Below are positions 62,163 to 64,000 of a stretch of 64,000 nt of DNA, piece by piece; positions within the stretch are counted from its first letter, which is position 1, and each line of letters opens with the position of its first letter. The stretch is from assembly GCA_002427755.1 (NCBI GenBank), contig DIYO01000009.1, forward strand, positions 995,296 to 1,059,295, given 5' to 3'. Source of the stretch: Roseivirga sp. UBA6052 (GTDB lineage Bacteria; Bacteroidota; Bacteroidia; Cytophagales; Cyclobacteriaceae). The translations under genes were made by a program, and so were the position numbers. The notes beneath the pieces are model-generated. The model had not been told where the DNA came from. It did not search any database and saw nothing but the letters and a program-made list of their open reading frames with translations.

Positions 62163-62832
62163 TATCATCACATTGTTACCGCGACTACTCGATAGTCCTT
62201 TTTCGCACTCCATATTAAAGAGAGCTCAGGAGAAAGGATTGGTTGAAGTAGTGGTACATGATCTACGAGATTATGCTGTGAACCGCAAAAAGCAATTAGA
62301 CGACTATGCGTATGGTGGTGGTGCCGGTATGGTGATGATGATAGAGCCAATTGATCGAATTCTAACAGAATTAAAGTCTCAAAGAGATTATGCTGAAGTG
62401 ATCTATATGACACCTGATGGTGTGACTTTAAATCAACAGTTGGCAAATGAGCTTTCGCTTAAAGGAAATCTGATTATTCTTTGTGGACATTATAAAGGAG
62501 TAGATGAAAGAGTGCGAGAGCACTTCATTACAAAAGAAATCAGTATAGGAGACTATGTGCTCTCAGGTGGTGAATTGGCAGCTTCAGTTTTGTCAGACTC
62601 TATTATAAGGTTAATACCTGGTGTGCTTTCAGATGAGACCTCGGCATTAACCGACTCTTTTCAGGATAATTTGTTAGCGCCACCAGTATATACGCGACCG
62701 GCTGATTACAAAGGCATGAAAGTGCCGGAAATCTTGCTTTCTGGTCATGAAAAGAAGATTGAAGAGTGGCGATACGAGCAATCTTTAGAACGTACAAAGA
62801 CCCGAAGACCAGATTTATTAGATGAATCATAA
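62152..62832 (+). CDS. trmD: tRNA (guanine-N1)-methyltransferase
   Basis: A 226-residue knotted methyltransferase that modifies G37 of tRNAs. Motifs include DLRDYAVNRKKQLDDYAYGGGAGMVMM, LCGHYKGVDERV and SIGDYVLSGGELAA with the trefoil knot. It overlaps rimM by 11 bases. Ends 85 bases before the rplS ATG. Confidence 0.96.
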   Translation: MRIDIITLLPRLLDSPFSHSILKRAQEKGLVEVVVHDLRDYAVNRKKQLDDYAYGGGAGMVMMIEPIDRILTELKSQRDYAEVIYMTPDGVTLNQQLANELSLKGNLIILCGHYKGVDERVREHFITKEISIGDYVLSGGELAASVLSDSIIRLIPGVLSDETSALTDSFQDNLLAPPVYTRPADYKGMKVPEILLSGHEKKIEEWRYEQSLERTKTRRPDLLDES

Positions 62833-62871
62833 ATTTTTCTAGGTCAGGGGTTTATTTAAAAAACTATTCTC

Positions 62872-62879
62872 TATATTTG
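62872..62879 (+). promoter_or_regulatory. Promoter -7 box before rplS
   Basis: TATATTTG followed by CAGTCCGATTTTCGGAG, the same leader as before rpsP, 39 bases before the rplS ATG. Thus rplS has its own promoter in addition to read-through from trmD. Confidence 0.65.
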
Positions 62880-62917
62880 CAGTCCGATTTTCGGAGCGGA
62901 TCAAAGACATTGATACT

Positions 62918-63277
62918 ATGAGCGATCTAATTAAATTAATAGAAGCAGAAAATAACGAGAGAAGAGCAGAAATGCCTGATTTCGCAGCAGGTGATACTGT
63001 AAATGTTCACGTGAAGATTAAAGAGGGTAACAAAGAAAGAGTTCAGCAATTCCAAGGAACTGTTATCCAAAGAAAAAATAGCGGATCTAACGGTGAGACT
63101 TTCACTGTAAGAAAGATCTCTGGTGGTGTTGGTGTAGAGAGAATCTTCCCACTATTATCTCCAAACATCGATAAGATTGAGGTAATTAGAAGAGGTAAGG
63201 TAAGAAGAGCTAAGTTGTTCTACTTAAGAGGCCGTCAAGGTAAAGCTGCTCGTATCAAAGAGAAAATTTCTAGATAA
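62918..63277 (+). CDS. rplS: Ribosomal protein L19
   Basis: A 119-residue L19 (usual size about 115): AGDTVNVHVKIKEGNKERVQQFQGTVIQRKN, SGGVGVERIFPLLSPNIDKIEVIRRGKVRRAKLFYLRGRQGKAARI. It sits at the interface of the two subunits. Last gene of the ribosomal set, with its own promoter and a strong terminator. Confidence 0.98.
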   Translation: MSDLIKLIEAENNERRAEMPDFAAGDTVNVHVKIKEGNKERVQQFQGTVIQRKNSGSNGETFTVRKISGGVGVERIFPLLSPNIDKIEVIRRGKVRRAKLFYLRGRQGKAARIKEKISR

Positions 63278-63293
63278 TAGAATCTTTATAAAG

Positions 63294-63331
63294 AAAAAGG
63301 CCTCTAGCTTAACAGTTAGAGGCCTTTTTTT
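63294..63331 (+). terminator. Strong terminator after rplS
   Basis: AAAAAGGCCTCTAGC pairs with GTTAGAGGCCTTTTT (15 pairs, one G-T) and is followed by T, 17 bases after the stop. Confidence 0.92.
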
Positions 63332-63371
63332 GTGGTCTGTTTTTTGATGCCGAAAAGAAAATTCTAAACAC

Positions 63372-63800
63372 ATGAAAAAGCTAATATTCTTAATTGCACT
63401 GTCGTTCTCAATATGTCATTCCTCAAATGCTCAAGTCGGATTTTCCTATCTCCACTCAGATGTCATCAGTGCTTTTGGCTTTAGCACTAACCCTGCAAAA
63501 AAGATTTGGGGAGAAGCCAGAATAGGTTTAGATGTTAATTGGTCTAATGCATCACCAGAGTTTTTGGGCAATATGAATGTAGTTAGGCGAGATGATTTTG
63601 ATTTGTTTGTTGGAATTGGAGGTAGATTCAATGCCCTTGAAGGGGTTATTTTACCAAATGTGGGTTTTCAATTTAAACCTATTCAAAGCAAGGACAACTT
63701 TTATCTCCATGCAGAAGGAATGTATGTCCATGGTGCTGCCGCGGATATTTTCAAAGGTTCAGTTGGGATAAGATACTTTTTAAAGCCTAGGGAAAAATAA
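63372..63800 (+). CDS. Small secreted beta-barrel-like protein
   Basis: A 142-residue protein with a signal peptide (KKLIFLIALSFSICHSSNAQ) and a beta-strand-rich body with alternating hydrophobic pattern (EARIGLDVNWSN, DDFDLFVGIGGRFNALEGVILPNVGFQFKPI, KGSVGIRYFLKPRE). It probably sits in the outer membrane or as a small barrel, but no family is recognised. It precedes dapF and does not seem to be linked with it. Confidence 0.7.
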   Translation: MKKLIFLIALSFSICHSSNAQVGFSYLHSDVISAFGFSTNPAKKIWGEARIGLDVNWSNASPEFLGNMNVVRRDDFDLFVGIGGRFNALEGVILPNVGFQFKPIQSKDNFYLHAEGMYVHGAAADIFKGSVGIRYFLKPREK

Positions 63801-63867
63801 GTTCTACGCCATATTGTCATGAAATATGAAAAGGCGCGTTAATTGCTAATTCAACTGAAAATTTGAT

Positions 63868-64000
63868 TTGAAAATCACTTTTGATAAATATCAAGGAACA
63901 GGAAATGACTTTGTCATGATTGATAATCGTGATGGGGCATTTGATCGAAATGACCTCAAAACAGTTTCCTTCTTATGCGATCGTAAATTTGGAGTCGGTG
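63868..64000 (+). CDS. dapF: Diaminopimelate epimerase (3' end outside window)
   Basis: The first 44 codons read KITFDKYQGTGNDFVMIDN and LCDRKFGVG, the N-terminal signature of DapF (KYxGTGNDFVxID, first catalytic-half loop). It turns LL- into meso-diaminopimelate for lysine and cell wall. The start appears to be TTG at 63868, and the gene runs past the end of the window. Confidence 0.9.
   Translation, partial: MKITFDKYQGTGNDFVMIDNRDGAFDRNDLKTVSFLCDRKFGVG

Overview
The window is a stretch of chromosome from a Bacteroidota bacterium, most like a Cytophagales-type marine or soil species. This rests on four things: a giant secreted protein ending in a type IX secretion (T9SS) sorting domain; -7 promoter boxes of the Bacteroidota form TAnnTTTG before several genes; a Rho with a long charged N-terminal extension; and families typical of the phylum (HTH_34 regulator, DUF4834, DUF2306, FtsX/MacB permease without an ATPase, NqrF). 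The DNA is AT-rich, starts are often TTG or GTG, and many neighbouring genes overlap as TAATG. No rRNA, transposase, integrase, prophage or CRISPR array was seen.

Layout. 1-1.5 kb: 3' part of rho and its terminator. 1.57-3.6 kb: a two-gene accessory module (NA37-type nucleoid-associated protein plus RelA/SpoT-type nucleotide synthetase) whose start and stop codons overlap. 3.7-6.1 kb: an FtsX/MacB permease. 6.3-14.4 kb: one 2696-residue T9SS cargo protein built from about 2.6 kb super-repeats. 14.5-20.8 kb: glycosyltransferase, ECF sigma factor with a membrane-anchored beta-barrel partner, Gfo/Idh/MocA oxidoreductase, HAD phosphatase, aldose epimerase, universal stress protein. 21.0-24.0 kb: initiator tRNA, era, der and a SprT-like gene. 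24.0-26.2 kb: a tightly coupled MurNAc recycling operon (BadF-type kinase, murQ, unknown gene). 26.3-28.8 kb: a small operon around an HTH_34 regulator with two matching palindromic operators. 28.9-32.1 kb: an M19 dipeptidase lipoprotein and a TPR membrane protein with an unknown partner. 32.1-39.6 kb: divergent cytochrome b5/RDD and SpoIIM-DUF4129-DUF4350-MoxR-DUF58 genes.

39.6-51.1 kb is biosynthesis and energy: an arginase-fold protein, nqrF, hom and metX under an S-box (SAM-I) riboswitch with a tiny Cys/Met-rich leader ORF, accD, a TetR/KAS-III pair, and carB. 51.2-54.6 kb is an island of lipoproteins and two unannotated 23-codon ORFs. These resemble each other and also the signal peptide of the neighbouring 564-residue lipoprotein, stopping exactly where its lipobox cysteine would be. 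54.6-60.8 kb holds the 2-oxoglutarate dehydrogenase complex genes (odhA, odhB, lpd), interrupted by a four-helix-bundle gene flanked by 26 bp imperfect direct repeats. 60.9-63.3 kb is rpsP-rimM-trmD-rplS, and the window ends in the start of dapF.

Most promising for new biology: the NA37/RelA-SpoT module, the signal-peptide-like 23-residue ORFs, and the riboswitch plus Cys/Met leader peptide before metX. All functional claims come from sequence reading alone; no database search was run.
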